A stretch of DNA of 64,000 nucleotides from CAVUCH01 sp963763095 (GTDB lineage: Bacteria > Acidobacteriota > Vicinamibacteria > Vicinamibacterales > JAENWD01). Under the pieces are notes generated by a model. It saw nothing but the letters and a program-made list of their open reading frames with translations. It ran no database searches and was not told the DNA's origin. This document shows positions 27,357 to 37,700 of the stretch, piece after piece; the first letter of the stretch is position 1, and every line of letters starts with the position of its first letter. Made by a program: the position numbers and the translations under genes. The stretch lies in contig CAVXNR010000015.1 in assembly GCA_963763095.1 (NCBI GenBank), positions 280,142-344,141 on the forward strand, read 5' to 3'.

Positions 27357-28952
27357 ATGTCCGCTGCGACCGATCTCGACGGGCTGCGCGGGCGTGCGCA
27401 GGACGCGCTGAAGAGACTTGCCGGCGTGACCGGGGAGGATCTCGCCGTCGCGAAGGGGCTCGTCGAGGAACTGCGCAACGCCCGCGAGTACGAACGCATG
27501 GGCCAGCTCGCGGAAGCCGTGAGCCGCCATGACCCGGACGACCCCAGGAATCGCCGGCTCTACGCCCAGTACCTGATCGACACCGGCCATGCAACCGTCG
27601 CGATCGATGTGCTGCGGGTGCTGGCGCGCCGGCTCCCGGCCGATCACCCTGAGCGCGTCGAGGCCGCGGGCCTGCTCGGGCGCGCCTACAAGCAGATCTT
27701 CTTCGATGCCGGGGACAAGTCCACTGCCGCATCGCGTGACGCACTGAAGGCGGCAATCGCCGCATACCGTGCGCCCTACGACAGCAACCCCGCCAACACG
27801 TGGCACGGGATCAACCTCCTCGCGCTGCTCACGCGCGCGCGGCGGCTCGGTGTCCGTATACCGGGGAATCCCGATCCCCGCCCGCTCGCCGAGCGGCTGG
27901 TGAGCACGCTCGACGCCATTCCGCCGGCCGAACGCGACGAGTGGTTCCTGCCCACACGGGCCGAAGCTTCGCTGGGGCTGGGCGACTGGAACGCCGTCGA
28001 ATCGGCTGTCCACGCGTACGTGGCAGACGAGCACGCCAGGGCCTTCCAGGTGGCCAGCACCCTGCGGCAGTTCACTGAAATCTGGGATCTCGAACGCGAC
28101 GACGAGCGCGGGCGTGACCTCGTGAACATCCTGCGGGCGCGCCTGGCGCAGCTGCCGGGAGGTGCCCTCGATCTGACGCCGGCGCAGGTGCAACGCGTGC
28201 GCGAGACGCCTCCACCCTCGAACGAGCAGCTGCAGGCGGTGCTGGGCACTGAGGGGACACGCACCTACCAGTGGTGGAAGACAGGCCTCGATCGAGCGGT
28301 CGGCGTCGCGGCCGTGCGCGCAAGACTCGGCGGACGCATTGGCACAGGCTTCCTGGTGCGCGGCGCCGACCTGGGGCTGCCCGCCGGCGACGAGCTCCTC
28401 GTTCTCACCAACGCTCACGTGATCAATGCGTCGGGAGCCGCTCCGGGGATTCGACCTGACGAGGCAGAGGTCGTCTTCGAAGCGGCGAACGGCCAGGTTC
28501 CGTATCCGGTGAGCGAGATTGTGTGGAGCTCGCCCATCGAGATGCACGACGCCACGATCGTGCGCCTGGGGCGTCCGGTGTTCGACATTCCGCCATTGCC
28601 GGTCGCCCGCGCCCTGCCACTGCTCGACGAAGGCCCGCGCGTATACGTCATCGGCCACCCTGGCGGACGCGAGCTCGCGTTCTCGTTCCAGGACAACGAG
28701 CTCATCGATCACGAAGGCCCACCCGCGGGCAAGCCTCCGATCGCGGGCGTGTGCCGCGTGCACTACCGCGCGCCGACCGAAGGTGGCAGTTCCGGCTCCC
28801 CCGTGTTCAACGCCGGGCTCTGGCAGGTGGTTGCCCTGCACCACAGCGGCGGGAAGATCGGGATGCGCTGCCTCAACGGCAAGACAGGCACCTACGCCGC
28901 CAACGAGGGAATCTCCATCCTTTCGATCGCCGAGGCCATCCGCGCGCGCTGA
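27357..28952 (+). CDS. DUF4071-like helical repeat domain fused to a trypsin-like serine protease
   Basis: A 531-aa protein without signal peptide. Residues about 20-270 are TPR-like helices resembling DUF4071, the family related to the TRAF-binding region of MAP3K5: LLGRAYKQIFFDAGDKST, AAYRAPYDSNPANTWHGINL, and a DEWFLPTRAEASLGLGDW repeat. Residues about 320-530 are a chymotrypsin-fold protease with a full triad: H354 (VLTNAHVI), D398 (MHDATIVRL) and S479 (EGGSSGSPVFN). Such repeat-protease fusions occur as effectors in bacterial conflict systems; that role here is inferred. It ends the cassette with the muramidase and hydrolase genes, with an ECF sigma gene 70 bp downstream. Confidence 0.82.
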   Translation: MSAATDLDGLRGRAQDALKRLAGVTGEDLAVAKGLVEELRNAREYERMGQLAEAVSRHDPDDPRNRRLYAQYLIDTGHATVAIDVLRVLARRLPADHPERVEAAGLLGRAYKQIFFDAGDKSTAASRDALKAAIAAYRAPYDSNPANTWHGINLLALLTRARRLGVRIPGNPDPRPLAERLVSTLDAIPPAERDEWFLPTRAEASLGLGDWNAVESAVHAYVADEHARAFQVASTLRQFTEIWDLERDDERGRDLVNILRARLAQLPGGALDLTPAQVQRVRETPPPSNEQLQAVLGTEGTRTYQWWKTGLDRAVGVAAVRARLGGRIGTGFLVRGADLGLPAGDELLVLTNAHVINASGAAPGIRPDEAEVVFEAANGQVPYPVSEIVWSSPIEMHDATIVRLGRPVFDIPPLPVARALPLLDEGPRVYVIGHPGGRELAFSFQDNELIDHEGPPAGKPPIAGVCRVHYRAPTEGGSSGSPVFNAGLWQVVALHHSGGKIGMRCLNGKTGTYAANEGISILSIAEAIRAR

Positions 28953-29022
28953 GGATCAGCTTCCCCGCCTTTACCGGGAACACTGCGTGCTCCGTCTGCA
29001 TCCAATGAGCAAGGAGACCCTC

Positions 29023-29718
29023 ATGCAGCCGGGAACCGCACACGCAACCGATGACGAGCTCGCCACACGCGTCGCAGGGCGCGATCACGCGGCGTTCGAA
29101 GCCTTGATGCGGCGACACAATCAGCGGCTCTTCCGTGTGGCACGGGCCATTCTCGGCGACGACGCGGAGGCGGAGGATGCCTTGCAGGACGCCTATCTCG
29201 ATGCCTACCGGCACATGGGCGAGTTCCGGCGCGAGGCCCAGCTCGTGACGTGGCTCACGCGAATCGTCGTCAACCAGGCGCTGATGCGGCGCCGGAAGCA
29301 GAAGCGCCACGCAAACGTCGTGTCGCTGCACGCGCCGTTGCACACCGGGGAGGCCACGTACGAGACGGTGTCCGACGACTCGATCGAGCCGCCGCCCCAT
29401 GCCGCCCTCCGTGCCGAGGTGAAGCGCGTGATGGAGCGGCGGATCGACGATCTCCCGCTCGCCTTCCGCACGGTGTTCATCATGCGCGAGGTCGAGGATA
29501 TGAGCGTGCAGGAGACCGCCGATGCCCTCTCCATTCCCGCCGCGACGGTGCGCACGCGACTGTTCCGCGCGCGCGCCCTGCTGCGGGAGGCCCTTGCGCG
29601 CGACCTCGACATCGTCACACCGGACCTGTTCGGGTTTGCCGGCGACCGGTGTGACCGGATCGTCCACGGCGTGCTCTCGACGCTGAGCGCACCGTCTGGA
29701 GACCGCGGCGAGCAGTGA
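29023..29718 (+). CDS. ECF-type RNA polymerase sigma factor
   Basis: A 231-aa sigma70-family protein. Region 2: AFEALMRRHNQRLFRVARAI, DAEAEDALQDAYLDAYRHMG and the WLTRIVVNQALMRRR helix. Region 4: LPLAFRTVFIMREVEDMSVQ and ETADALSIPAATVRTRLFRA. A 40-residue C-terminal tail carries FAGDRCDRIVHGVL. ATG 29023 is chosen because AAGGAGA sits five bases before it; the earlier ATG 29005 would have that Shine-Dalgarno inside its own codons. No anti-sigma gene is adjacent; the next gene encodes a secreted DUF4142 protein. Confidence 0.88.
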   Translation: MQPGTAHATDDELATRVAGRDHAAFEALMRRHNQRLFRVARAILGDDAEAEDALQDAYLDAYRHMGEFRREAQLVTWLTRIVVNQALMRRRKQKRHANVVSLHAPLHTGEATYETVSDDSIEPPPHAALRAEVKRVMERRIDDLPLAFRTVFIMREVEDMSVQETADALSIPAATVRTRLFRARALLREALARDLDIVTPDLFGFAGDRCDRIVHGVLSTLSAPSGDRGEQ

Positions 29719-29755
29719 GAGTTGCCGCAGTCGCGGCCGCGCCTCGACCCCCCGC

Positions 29756-29820
29756 GATGTCGAGCAGGGCTTCAGCCCTGCTGACCCTCCGCGATGTGGG
29801 GCAGGGCTTCAGCCCTGCTG
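29756..29820 (+). repeat. Tandem REP-like palindromes (two copies)
   Basis: Two direct copies, about 38 bp apart, of a unit that reads CGATGT, three variable bases, then the palindrome GCAGGGCTTCAGCCCTGC followed by TGA. The cores are at 29763-29782 and 29801-29818. Each can fold into an 8- to 9-base-pair stem with a TTCA loop. The same core occurs at 38107-38132 and 53299-53323, and degenerate at 45735-45790. No coding function. Confidence 0.8.
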
Positions 29821-29902
29821 ATCCCAGGGAACGCCCGGGCCACCGGATACATCAAATGCGCAGATGACGGGAGGTCCCGTCTCGAGCCCAGGAGGCATGC
29901 GC

Positions 29903-30427
29903 ATGAAACTCTCAGCTTTGATTGTGGCGCTCGGCGTCGCAGCACCCGGCGCACACGCATCGGCCCAAAGCGTCACGGACGCACAGATCGCGGCCATCGT
30001 CGTCACGGCGAATCAAGTGGATATCGACGCCGGCACGACGGCGGCCGCAAAGACGACCAACGCGGAGGTGAAAAAGTTTGCCCAGCTGATGGTCACCGAC
30101 CACACGGGCGTCAACAAGTCAGCGACGGAGCTCGTCACAAGGCTGAAGGTCACTCCCGAAGACAACGACACCAGCAAGGCACTGAAGGCCGGCGGCGCGG
30201 CGAACGTGACGGCGTTGAGCGCACTGAGCGGCGACGCCTTCGACAAGGCCTACGTCGACCATGAGGTCGCGTATCACCAGCAGGTGCTCGATGCCGTCGA
30301 CAAGACGCTCATCCCGAACGCGAAGAACGCGGAGCTGAAGGCGCTGCTCGTCAAAGTCCGTCCTGCCTTCGTCGCACATCTCGAGCACGCACGGCACCTG
30401 CAGTCGACGCTCGGCGGCAAGCATTGA
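29903..30427 (+). CDS. Secreted DUF4142 protein
   Basis: A 174-aa exported helical protein. Leader MKLSALIVALGVAAPGAHAS, then the DUF4142 four-helix region: VTANQVDIDAGTTAAAKTTN, VKKFAQLMVTDHTGVNKSA and DKAYVDHEVAYHQQVLDAVD, with the paired His residues the family shares with ferritin-like folds. Start 29903 is set by AGGAGG seven bases upstream; the ATG at 29897 is too close to it. The stop overlaps the region just before the cupredoxin gene, so the two form an operon. Function of the family is not established. Confidence 0.85.
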   Translation: MKLSALIVALGVAAPGAHASAQSVTDAQIAAIVVTANQVDIDAGTTAAAKTTNAEVKKFAQLMVTDHTGVNKSATELVTRLKVTPEDNDTSKALKAGGAANVTALSALSGDAFDKAYVDHEVAYHQQVLDAVDKTLIPNAKNAELKALLVKVRPAFVAHLEHARHLQSTLGGKH

Positions 30428-30435
30428 GGCGCGTC

Positions 30436-30777
30436 ATGCTGCGCCGCTTGCTGCTGCTACTCGCCGCGTTCGCCGTCGCCGCGGCGTCTGCCACGGCCCT
30501 GACCCCGATCGCTGTGGCCGGGTCGCCGACGACCCACACGGTCACGATCGATGGATCGCGCTTCGATCCATCGACGCTGGCGGTGAAGGCCGGCGACACG
30601 GTTATGTGGGTGAACAAGGATCCATTCCCGCACACGTCGACGTCGAAGGCGGGAGGGTTCGACTCCCAGACCATCGCGGCCGGAGAGTCGTGGACGCTCA
30701 CGGCCGCGAAGAAGGGCACCTTCGCGTACACGTGCACGTTCCATCCAACGATGAAAGGGACTCTGCGGGTGAACTGA
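30436..30777 (+). CDS. Secreted cupredoxin (plastocyanin/amicyanin-like)
   Basis: A 113-aa blue-copper protein with a leader (LLLLLAAFAVAAASATA). The type 1 copper ligands are all visible: His in FPHTSTS, Cys in FAYTCTFHP, His in the same motif, and Met in PTMKGTLRV. The WVNKD turn and the short Cys-x2-His-x4-Met loop are amicyanin-like. ATG 30436 is preferred to TTG 30424, which overlaps the DUF4142 stop. Likely a periplasmic electron carrier. Confidence 0.9.
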   Translation: MLRRLLLLLAAFAVAAASATALTPIAVAGSPTTHTVTIDGSRFDPSTLAVKAGDTVMWVNKDPFPHTSTSKAGGFDSQTIAAGESWTLTAAKKGTFAYTCTFHPTMKGTLRVN

Positions 30778-30825
30778 TAGCCCGGGGGGGAGCCGGACGG
30801 AGCCGAAGCCACAAAGGGCATCGCC

Positions 30826-33645
30826 TCAGGGCGGGCTGGATGCCGGCGCCCCACCCTCCAGATGGCGGATCCAGTGGGCGATGAGCGGCGGCGGCCGCTC
30901 GTGGCCACGCGCCAGCAGCTGACTGTATCGCTGCAGGCGCGCGAGATCCTCCGCGTGATCGCTCGTGCGGTTGCCGGCCGCGAGCGCGATCGCCAGCTTC
31001 ACCGCAAGCACCTGCACGTCGGGTTCGGCGGACCCTCCCGCGAGCAGCGGCTCGATGAGGTCGAGCGCGCGCGCGGTATCGCCAGCCGACGCGCGGGCCA
31101 ATGCCACGCGACGCGTGAACTCCGTATCCTGCGGGAACGCGTGCACTGCGTCCTTCAGCACGTCGTCGGCGGCCGCCGCATCGCCCAGCCGCAGCAACGC
31201 GTCGGCGGTGAGGCGATAGACGACCGCGTCCTCCTGTCCGAGCGCCAGTACCAGCTGCCATGCACCCGCGGCCTCGCGGTCGCGTCCGCCGGCCGCATAG
31301 CACGCCCCCAGGTAGACGGCGGCAGGCGGGAAGTCGGAGGCGAGCTTGATCGCCGTGCGGAACGCGGCTGCAGCCGCCTCCAGATCGCCGCGGCGCAACC
31401 GCGCGATGCCCCGAGCCATCGTCGTGCTCAGGAGGGCGCCCGACTCGGGGTCCTTCGGCAGCATATCCTCCGCTGCGGCCGCGCTCCGCGTCCATGCTGC
31501 AATGGCGTCGCGCGTAGCGGGGTCGGCGCTCGCCCCATCCAGGGCAAGCGCCTGCTCCAGTACCGGCGTGACGTAGGCGGGCACCAGCAGGGCGTCGTTG
31601 CCGGACGCCGGCAGGTGGCGTATGTCGTCGGCGAACAGCCCTTCGCCAGGTGCGACCGTCGTCAGCAGATCGAATGGACGTGTGAGACGCATCGGCTCGC
31701 CGTCACCCGCCGTCACTACGAGCGTGGCATCGTACTCGCCGGGCGGGACGAGTTCGACCGGCAAGCGCGCCTGGGCGGCCGCCGTGCCCTTCGCGTCAGC
31801 CTCCGGCAGCACCTGTCCGTCGGCGCCTGTGAGCACCTCCCCTGTCGTGCGATCCGTGACCTCGACGCGCACGCGCACGGCCTCCGGCGCTACGCCCTTC
31901 GCGACCCGGAGGTCCGCATACGCCTGGAACGGGACCGCGACGGTTGCGCGGGCGGGGGCGCGGAGGCCACGGTCGCTGGTGAGCGGCGCGAGGACCAGGC
32001 TGCCGAGCGTGATGCCGCCGCTCGATGTGAGCCCTACTTCGAACCGGTGCTCCAGGCTGCCCTGTCGCCCGCTGCCGTCAACGGCCGCGAAACGAATCTT
32101 GTACGCGCCAGGTGCCAGCTCGATCAGGCCGTTGTACTGCAGCGGCGACGCCACCCCCGTCACCATCGGGCCAAGCCGTGCCTGCTGGTAGCCGTCGCGC
32201 ACGACCTTGCCCTTCTCGTCGACGATGACGAAGCCGAGCGCCACGTCGTCTGGAGCACTCGTCGGCCCGCCCAGTTCGCTGCCAAGCATCACGCGCACGC
32301 GCCCCTTGTCGCCGCTCGCCAGCGAGTAGGTTGCGAGCTTCAGGGGCAGCTCCGCAGCGAGCAGAGGTGCGCGGAGCAAGGCCGTGATCTGTTCCTCCGG
32401 GGCGGCAGGTCCGCGCGGTGTCGGAGTGACCGTGAAGCGGTGCCTCGAGCGCACCACGGCGCCTGCGCGGCGCACCTTGAGGTCGATGTCGTGTGTGCGG
32501 CCATCGCGGTCCGAAGGCTGCGGCTCGATCGTCAGCAGGTAGGACCCGGCGAGCTCGTTCGCGATCTGCGTGAAGGCGAATTCGGCGGTGCCTGTCGTGC
32601 GGAAGAGCGCCCCGCGGCCGACACCGGCCATGAACTCCAGGCCTTCGCTCATCAACTCACGGTCCTCGGTGAACGTCGAGAACACGCGGGGCGCCGACGC
32701 GTCGGCGTGGTCCGGCGGGTCGAGGTGCAGCACGTAGATGTTCACACGTGCCGCCAGCGCTTCATCGGCAAGACGGGCGATATCCGGGCGACGGTCATCC
32801 GCGAGCATGCCCTGCGAGACCCAGACGAGCGTCTTCGGGGCCGGAATGCGCTTGAGCTGCGTAACGATCGCGCGCAGCATGTTCAGAGACGCCGTCGTCT
32901 GCTCGCGGAGCAGGACGGCGAGCGAGCGCGCCTCCTGTTCGACCTTTGACCGGCAGGCCGCCATCTCCTGCTGACGCGAGAGGGGATCGGCGTCGGTAGC
33001 GAAGGCGAACTGGCACTCACGATCGAGCACCGGGCCGAGGTACCGGTTGTCACCGCGCGTGATCGACAGGACTTCGGTCGGGCTCAGCTGCACCTCGTTC
33101 AGCGTGTGCTGCGCGGTGCCGATCACTCTCTGCAGCGTGTTGTCCACCGCCTTGCGGTCGGCGGTGAACTCCAGCCGGGGACCGCGCGGAAACGCCACGA
33201 CGCCGACGCGATCCTCAGGAGCGAGCCGATCGAGCAGTGCCGTTGCCGAGAGGAAGGCGGTCCGGCCGCGGCCGATGTTGATGGTGTTCTGATCGATCGC
33301 AATCAGCACGAGCCGCCCCGCCTGCGCGCGCTCGTTGCTGCTGAACGAGGCGAATCCGGCCTTGGGCGCCGGCGCGGCTGGTTCCGCGAGATGGGGGAGG
33401 AACTCGACGCTGAGGAGGCCGCGTGCCTTGCCGTCGATCTTGAGGTCGAACTCGGCGGCGGTCACGTCCGTTATCGGGCGGCCCGCCTCATCCACGACGG
33501 CCGCGTCGATCACGACGCGCTCGGTAGTGGCACGGAAGGTCGGCTGTTCGGGGGGCGAATCCTGCGCCGCGGACCACGAGGACGATACCAGAACGGCCCC
33601 GAGCGCCAGGATCAGACAACGGTTGCGCACGCGCTTCCCTTTCAC
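30826..33645 (-). CDS. Secreted VWA-domain protein with C-terminal TPR
   Basis: A 939-aa exported protein. After a leader (CLILALGAVLVSSSWSAAQ) comes the segment RVVIDAAVVDEAGRPITDVT, LKIDGKARG, the form that precedes the VWA domain in acidobacterial VWA proteins. The A-domain has LVLIAIDQNTINIGRG, an imperfect MIDAS (DQNTIN instead of DxSxS), and LVWVSQGM. The middle is beta-rich; the C-terminal 170 residues are TPR-like (ARLRRGDLEAAAAAFRTAIK). GTG 33645 overlaps the upstream stop by 4 nt (GTGA), which fixes the start; the frame is open to 33729 inside that gene. Last of a three-gene operon. Confidence 0.8.
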   Translation of the reverse strand: MKGKRVRNRCLILALGAVLVSSSWSAAQDSPPEQPTFRATTERVVIDAAVVDEAGRPITDVTAAEFDLKIDGKARGLLSVEFLPHLAEPAAPAPKAGFASFSSNERAQAGRLVLIAIDQNTINIGRGRTAFLSATALLDRLAPEDRVGVVAFPRGPRLEFTADRKAVDNTLQRVIGTAQHTLNEVQLSPTEVLSITRGDNRYLGPVLDRECQFAFATDADPLSRQQEMAACRSKVEQEARSLAVLLREQTTASLNMLRAIVTQLKRIPAPKTLVWVSQGMLADDRRPDIARLADEALAARVNIYVLHLDPPDHADASAPRVFSTFTEDRELMSEGLEFMAGVGRGALFRTTGTAEFAFTQIANELAGSYLLTIEPQPSDRDGRTHDIDLKVRRAGAVVRSRHRFTVTPTPRGPAAPEEQITALLRAPLLAAELPLKLATYSLASGDKGRVRVMLGSELGGPTSAPDDVALGFVIVDEKGKVVRDGYQQARLGPMVTGVASPLQYNGLIELAPGAYKIRFAAVDGSGRQGSLEHRFEVGLTSSGGITLGSLVLAPLTSDRGLRAPARATVAVPFQAYADLRVAKGVAPEAVRVRVEVTDRTTGEVLTGADGQVLPEADAKGTAAAQARLPVELVPPGEYDATLVVTAGDGEPMRLTRPFDLLTTVAPGEGLFADDIRHLPASGNDALLVPAYVTPVLEQALALDGASADPATRDAIAAWTRSAAAAEDMLPKDPESGALLSTTMARGIARLRRGDLEAAAAAFRTAIKLASDFPPAAVYLGACYAAGGRDREAAGAWQLVLALGQEDAVVYRLTADALLRLGDAAAADDVLKDAVHAFPQDTEFTRRVALARASAGDTARALDLIEPLLAGGSAEPDVQVLAVKLAIALAAGNRTSDHAEDLARLQRYSQLLARGHERPPPLIAHWIRHLEGGAPASSPP

Positions 33646-34796
33646 CGCCGCGGTGTCGGCGCCCGGTAACCCTGCCGCGCACGTACGCGGTACTTGCCGC
33701 CGGCCACATCGACCTCGATGCGCCGCCATCCCCCGTCGCGTGCGCCGTTAGTGGGGACGTAGGCGAGCAGGTATTGACTCGACAGTTCCTCGACTATAGC
33801 CCCAAAATTCTCCTGCAGGCGGTCGATTCGCTCGGTCAGAAAAGCGCGTCCGCCACTGACCTCCGCCAGCCGATCCAGGATCGCGCGCAGCCCGCTTTCC
33901 CTGACGCCCCGCCCCAGCCCGATAGGGTAAATGGTGGCGTCGCTGGTCTCCATGCGGGCCTCCACGCGCTTCAGAGTGGCGACGCTCGACTGGTCTTCAC
34001 CATCGCTGAACACGACGAGCGACCGCCGGCCAGACTGACGCCCGAGCACATTCATCGACGTGAGGATCGCGTCGTACAACGCGGTGCCTCCCCACGGCGC
34101 CAGCCGGTCGACGGCGCGGACGCGTTGCGCCGTGTCGGTCGATTGCCGCGCAAGCGTGAAGATGTTGTCGTTGAACGCGAGCAGCGTCACGCGATCCGCG
34201 GGCCGCAGATTCCCCAGGAACTTCCCGGCCGCGGCCTTCAGCGAGGGCATGGCTTCCGTCATGCTGTAGCTGACGTCCAGCGCAACCACGATCTCCAGGG
34301 GTATGTTGTCGTTCGAGAACGCCGTGATGGCCTGCGGCACGCCGTCCTCGCGCACGCGGAACGCGTCCTGCGGCAATCGCCGCACCAGGTTCCCGTCGCT
34401 GTCCGTTACGGTCACGGTGACCTGGACGGCGTCGACGTCCACCTGCTCCACGTAGCCCGCCGCGCGCGTGCGCAGGTTTGCCACGGCCCGGGTGCCGTCG
34501 CCGAGTGTGGCCGTGGCGCGCAGCACGTGCTCGCGCAGGATCGCGCCGGCATCCCATGCGCATTCGTATGGCGGCCGCTGAACGGTGCACACGATCTGCC
34601 CATCCGCGAAGATGCTGATCTCCTGGACGGATCCACGCTCAGCCTCGATCCGCACCCGCAGCGTGGTCGGGCCGTTGACGTAAGTGTCGGGCAATGGCGA
34701 GACGAAGGTGAGGATCGGCGCGGTCGGATTCGCCTGGGCGGCGAGGAGCGCTTCCGCAGCGAGCACCAGCGCGAGACAACCGCTTGCCCGTCTCAT
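33642..34796 (-). CDS. Secreted VWA-domain protein
   Basis: A 384-aa exported protein: leader CLALVLAAEALLAAQA, an Ig-like beta domain (FVSPLPDTYVNGPTTLRVRI), the pre-VWA strand VDVDAVQVTVTVTDSDGNLV, and a VWA domain at about 165-345 with a perfect MIDAS DVSYS, then a conserved GGTALYDAI and LVVFSDGEDQSS. The end YLLAYVPTNGARDGGWRRIE and KYRVRARQGYRAP is the standard tail of 'VWFA-related acidobacterial' proteins. Start and stop overlap both neighbours by 4 nt. Confidence 0.88.
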   Translation of the reverse strand: MRRASGCLALVLAAEALLAAQANPTAPILTFVSPLPDTYVNGPTTLRVRIEAERGSVQEISIFADGQIVCTVQRPPYECAWDAGAILREHVLRATATLGDGTRAVANLRTRAAGYVEQVDVDAVQVTVTVTDSDGNLVRRLPQDAFRVREDGVPQAITAFSNDNIPLEIVVALDVSYSMTEAMPSLKAAAGKFLGNLRPADRVTLLAFNDNIFTLARQSTDTAQRVRAVDRLAPWGGTALYDAILTSMNVLGRQSGRRSLVVFSDGEDQSSVATLKRVEARMETSDATIYPIGLGRGVRESGLRAILDRLAEVSGGRAFLTERIDRLQENFGAIVEELSSQYLLAYVPTNGARDGGWRRIEVDVAGGKYRVRARQGYRAPTPRR

Positions 34797-37700
34797 GGCC
34801 GCACCGCTGCAACATCTGCCGGGACGAGCGGGCCGTCAGCCACGGTCAACCCGTACACATAGTCCTCGACCTGTGTGCGCCGGAGGGCGTCGGCGTGTCG
34901 CACGAGCGCGAGCCAGTCGTCCGGGTACGCAGGACGGACTTCGTCGACGAAGCGCTGGAGCGCCGCTCGCAGCACCTCGCGCGTAAGGGGCGAGGGCAGG
35001 CCGATCTGGGCCATCGTTTCCGCGAGTCGCAAAGTGAGATCGGCGAAGCGACCCGGCAGGTACGCGGATGCCTGCCGTCCGGCCACATCGTCGGTCGCCT
35101 CCGGTCCGGGAAATCGCAGCCTCCAGGCGCCATCGATCGGCTGCGTCGGGGCGCCCCATTTGTCGACGTCGTCGGGGAGGGGCTGCCCGGCGCCGAGCCA
35201 CACCAGTTCCGACCGGGCAACCATCGGCAGCACGGCGTCTGGCTCGAACGCGCGTGCCCACGGCAGCAGCTGGGCGCGCCACCCGGTGATGCCGGCTCGG
35301 CGCAGCGTCTCCCCGACGGAGTCGGGCCGCTGGAAGGCCGCGTCGAGCACCTCGCGGCCGCGCCGCATGGCATCCACCAGCACGGTTCGTGTGCCGTCGG
35401 ACAAATCGGCGGGGTTCATCAGGGCCATGGTGGCGACCAGGGTTCGCCGATCCGGGCCGCTCAACGTGGGCTGCCGCGTGGGCATTTCGCCGAGTGCCCG
35501 GCGGAGGGCGAATCGGCTCATCGAGAGATCCACGGCCAGCAGCGAGCCGGACAGGTGCCACGGCTGTCCTCCCGCGCCCACGTCAACCGGCAGTTCCCAT
35601 GTGCGGATGCGGCGGCGTGTCGCCTCGGGCTCGTCGAGACCGAACTCGTGCAGGCGTGAGACGTCGCCCGCGAGGAAGGCCTGACCTTCAACGTCGCCGA
35701 GCGCGCACGCGTACACGATCGAGCGCAGCGCGTCGCCGAGCACGGTGGCGCCGACGTCCGCCACGCGCCGCGCATGCTGAATCCGTGTGCCGGCCGAGGC
35801 GTTCGGACCCTCCAGCGCGTGCGCGGCTGCGCTGAGCACCGGCCGCGAATCGGCAGGCGCCCCCGCCTGGCCTCCCTCTCCGCCCTCGAGCGGCCCGAGA
35901 TGATCCGCGAGCCGGACGATGGTGGCCCGAACGGCCGTGAGGTCGGCGCCGTCACGCGCTTCCCTGACGGTTCGCGCACTCGCGATGAGTTCGAGCGCAT
36001 CATCGAGCGTGGGCCCGCCCTGCCGCACCCGGATGGCGCGCAGCCGCACGCGCTCCGCCGCCGCAAGGTCGATCCGGTACTCCGTGTTCTCCCAGCGCAC
36101 TACCGTCGGAGCCTGCGATGGCGGGCCGGCGAGGAGGTCCAGCAGCTGCTGCTCGCGACGATTCTCTGCGCTCTCGACTGGCGCCGTTGCGTGTGTGCCG
36201 GACTCGGCGTGTGAAGGCTCGGCGGGCGGCGTGCGTGCGCCCGGCACGCGTGCCAGCAATTCCTCTTCCAGCCACCGGGCGACGTGCGCGAGGTAGCCGA
36301 GCGGATCCGGCTGGCCCTCATCCAGCAAGCGCTCGATGAGGCTGGTGGCGGCGGTGCCATCGATCGCTCGCGCGTAGACCAGCCGTTCTATCAGCGCGAG
36401 GGAAGCCTGAAAGCCGCTGATCTCGGCGCGCTGCCGATCGACGGGCACAGCCATGACCCCTGCCACCGGCGGCCCGAACAGCAGGCTTCGGCGAACGGCC
36501 GCCGCGATGACGGCTGGAGAGCGCACGCCGATCCGCTCGAGCGCAAACGGCAGGGTCTCCACCCTGGACACGCCACGTAACGCCGTCAGCGCAGCCGGAG
36601 CGTCCGCTGGCTGCAGATCCGCAAACACCCGTTGTGCGAACAACACGCTCATCAGCCGGGCACGCCTGCGCGTCCAGTCGGGCACCATCACGAGCCGGAC
36701 GAGGCTCGCCGCATCAAGCGTCGGTCCCTTCAGCAGCGCTGCGGGATCGTCCACTTCGCGGTCCACGTCTCCATCGGCAAACATCGCTGAGAGGAATGCG
36801 TCCGTGCCTGGACCTGCGAGACGCCCGTCGGGCGTGAGGCGCACCTGCTGCAGGACGAGGCCCACATCGATGGTCATTCGCGCAAAGGGCCGGTCCACGA
36901 TCGACCAGGAGGGATCGCTGCTCGCGGAGACGCGGTAGATGGCCTCGCCAATTGCCATGTCGGCGCCGGCGGGCTCGGAGAGGCCCAGCGCAAACCGCTG
37001 CCGTGCGGGCTCGAGCTGCGCGATCGTGTCGTAGAAATACGCGAGGCGACCTGCGTCGGCCGAGACAAGGCGCATCAGGAAGGCCGACGGATCGGTCACT
37101 GGCAGTCCGAGGCGCTTCCAGAGCGGCAGCGCCGCTTCGCCGCCCGGGGGAATGGCGTGGCCGTCCTGCACCCTGAAGCTCCGCGCCACCACGGAGAATG
37201 CCGCGGCACGCGTGCGCGCGATCGCCGACACCCGGGCACACTCACCCGCAAGGAACAACCGGGTGGCGGTGTCGGTGCTCGCCAGGGCCACATACATCAA
37301 GCCCACCGCGGGGTCGGTCAGGATCGCGGCTCCCACGCCGCCGCGCACCTTGCGCGGCCTGGTGACGCACGATTCCCAGAATTTTTCGGTGAGCGGCAGT
37401 GGCACCATGTCGTCGTCCTCGCCGGCACTTGCCGGCGTGCCTGTCCCCGCAGCCGTCAGCACGGCCGTTGCGTCCTGCCTGGCCTCTCGCGTGCCCCGGG
37501 CTCGCCCCGGCCCCTCGCCGGCCGCGACCAGCGCGGCGATCAGACGGGCGCGCAACGTGCCGCGGCGTGTGTCGTCCTCGTGAAGCCGCCTGACGACCTG
37601 CATCAGCGTCAGCGTGCGCGACAGCCCTGGATCGAGATCGACCGCAGAGAGCAGGGCGGACCGCGGAATGGGGGTAGGGATCGCAGTCCACGATGAGATG

